Assembly (NCBI GenBank): GCA_024642765.1
Contig: JAHEAM010000213.1
Span: 1 to 6,647 of the forward strand
DNA: 6,647 nt
Source of the DNA: Planctomycetaceae bacterium
GTDB lineage: Bacteria > Planctomycetota > Planctomycetia > Pirellulales > Pirellulaceae
Direction: 5' to 3'
The position numbers and the translations under genes are program-made. This document shows, piece after piece, positions 6,054 to 6,647 of the stretch. A model generated the notes under the pieces. It did no database searches. It was not told where the DNA came from and saw only the letters and a program-made list of their open reading frames with translations. The first letter of the stretch is position 1. Every line of letters starts with the position of its first letter.

Positions 6054-6647
6054 TCAAAAATCCAAAATTCGGTCCATGAAAATCAAATATTTTCGTTTTT
6101 TGTCGGATTTTTTCTGAGGTTCTGAGGTTCTGAGGTTCTGAGGTTCTGAGCGTTTGGCGCATTCGCAAATTTTTCTCGCTTTCGTTTCTATGCGGGATTG
6201 GATTTTTCGAACGGTCGACTCAGTTCGGTCTATTTTGACCGCAGTATCGCGAATCGAATTTCCATCTCGCAACGAACGCGCAACCTGAGATTCGATTGGG
6301 CTGAGAATTGAATAGACTTTTTTCACAAGTTCTTTCCGTTCAACAATCGCGGCAGGATTGTTCCCTTCTGCATGAACGATGCCGTTATCGACGAGTTGCA
6401 AGGAACAAGTGTCTTTGTCTCCGGCCCGCCGCTTACGATTCACTCGCCTGATTTCGTCGCGCACACGACTTCTAGCAATGGTTCGGCACCAATAGACGGG
6501 ATCGATCGCAAACCGGTCCTCAAATCTTGCGTCTCGCGCGATGTTCTCAAGTAATTCAATAACGACGTCCAAGGCAAGTTGCTCAGCGTCAATCACTTGC
6601 CGATATCCAACTCCGATTTGGTTTTTGACCAATGCTTGATTGTATTG
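6054..6647 (-). CDS. Sigma-70 family (ECF-like) RNA polymerase sigma factor, 5' partial
   Basis: The frame is open to the right window edge; 197 residues are visible and the N-terminus is missing. A TTG at 6632 is an internal leucine codon in this reading. The region 2 pattern is clear: AEQLALDVVIELLENI, then a tryptophan in YWCRTIARSRVRDEIRR followed by basic VNRKRRAG, the helix that recognises the -10 element. Region 4 is a helix-turn-helix: VYSILSPIESQVARSLRDGNSIRDTAVKI, then RTESTVRKIQSRI, which contacts the -35 element. There is no region 1.1 or 3 of size, so it is an ECF-like sigma. After region 4 the tail has CEC and then the SEPQNLRT peptide made by a tandem DNA repeat, ending in KKRKYLIFMDRILDF. 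No anti-sigma gene is visible next to it. It may control the genes that follow, 173 nt downstream on the same strand, but that link is only positional. Confidence 0.85.
   Translation of the reverse strand, partial: QYNQALVKNQIGVGYRQVIDAEQLALDVVIELLENIARDARFEDRFAIDPVYWCRTIARSRVRDEIRRVNRKRRAGDKDTCSLQLVDNGIVHAEGNNPAAIVERKELVKKVYSILSPIESQVARSLRDGNSIRDTAVKIDRTESTVRKIQSRIETKARKICECAKRSEPQNLRTSEPQKKSDKKRKYLIFMDRILDF
6113..6150. repeat. Tandem 8-bp repeat, 4.75 copies of tctgaggt
   Basis: Four perfect copies of tctgaggt (6113-6144) are followed by tctgag (6145-6150). The repeat lies within the sigma factor's C-terminal coding tail. Because 8 is not a multiple of 3, gain or loss of one unit would shift the frame and change the last 20 or so residues: the other two frames end after LRKNPTKNENI or after FHGPNFGFLTL. 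The region 4 helix-turn-helix lies before the repeat and would stay intact. Confidence 0.95.

Overview
The window looks like a piece of a Planctomycetota chromosome, probably Pirellulales. The main reasons are a DUF1559-type pseudopilin-like protein (prepilin N-terminus plus an H-x9-DG C-terminal motif, a family greatly expanded in that phylum), extracytoplasmic C39-like peptidase and MauE-like redox membrane proteins of the kind annotated in planctomycetes, and generally weak Shine-Dalgarno sequences. The lineage is an inference from protein families. No rRNA or other taxonomic marker is present.

Layout. On the + strand only the 3' end of a dinB-like DNA polymerase IV gene is present (1-230). 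It converges, with only 20 nt between the stop codons, on seven genes that all read on the - strand. In order of transcription (right to left) these are: a sigma-70/ECF-like sigma factor whose 5' end lies outside the window (6647-6054); a small secreted protein with nine cysteines (5880-5467); a secreted protein with a C-terminal membrane anchor and unknown function (5398-4277); a membrane protein joining a C39-like cysteine peptidase domain to a rhodanese domain (4194-3109); a MauE/DoxX-like four-helix membrane protein (3112-2600, overlapping the previous gene by 4 nt); a DUF1559 pseudopilin-like protein (2473-1334); and a MauE-like membrane domain fused to a thioredoxin-like domain with a CxxC motif (1126-251).

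How the genes may work together. Every product except the sigma factor is predicted to be exported or in the membrane. Three of them carry thiol chemistry motifs (two MauE-like CxC proteins, one with a thioredoxin CDEC site, and a rhodanese). One is a protease and one is a small cysteine-rich secreted protein. The simplest reading is an extracytoplasmic system that processes and oxidatively folds, or sulfur-modifies, a secreted cysteine-rich product, perhaps together with the pseudopilin-like protein. This is a hypothesis from gene content and order; nothing in the sequence proves that they act together.

Non-coding structure. The gaps inside the cluster are 68 to 207 nt, and none exceeds 300 nt. 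The longest (1127-1333) holds a perfect 10-bp inverted repeat and a stretch resembling part of the dinB 3' end. The gap at 2474-2599 has a weak hairpin followed by T5. The sigma factor gene carries a 4.75-copy tandem 8-bp repeat in its C-terminal tail. No tRNA, rRNA, CRISPR array or insertion sequence was seen.
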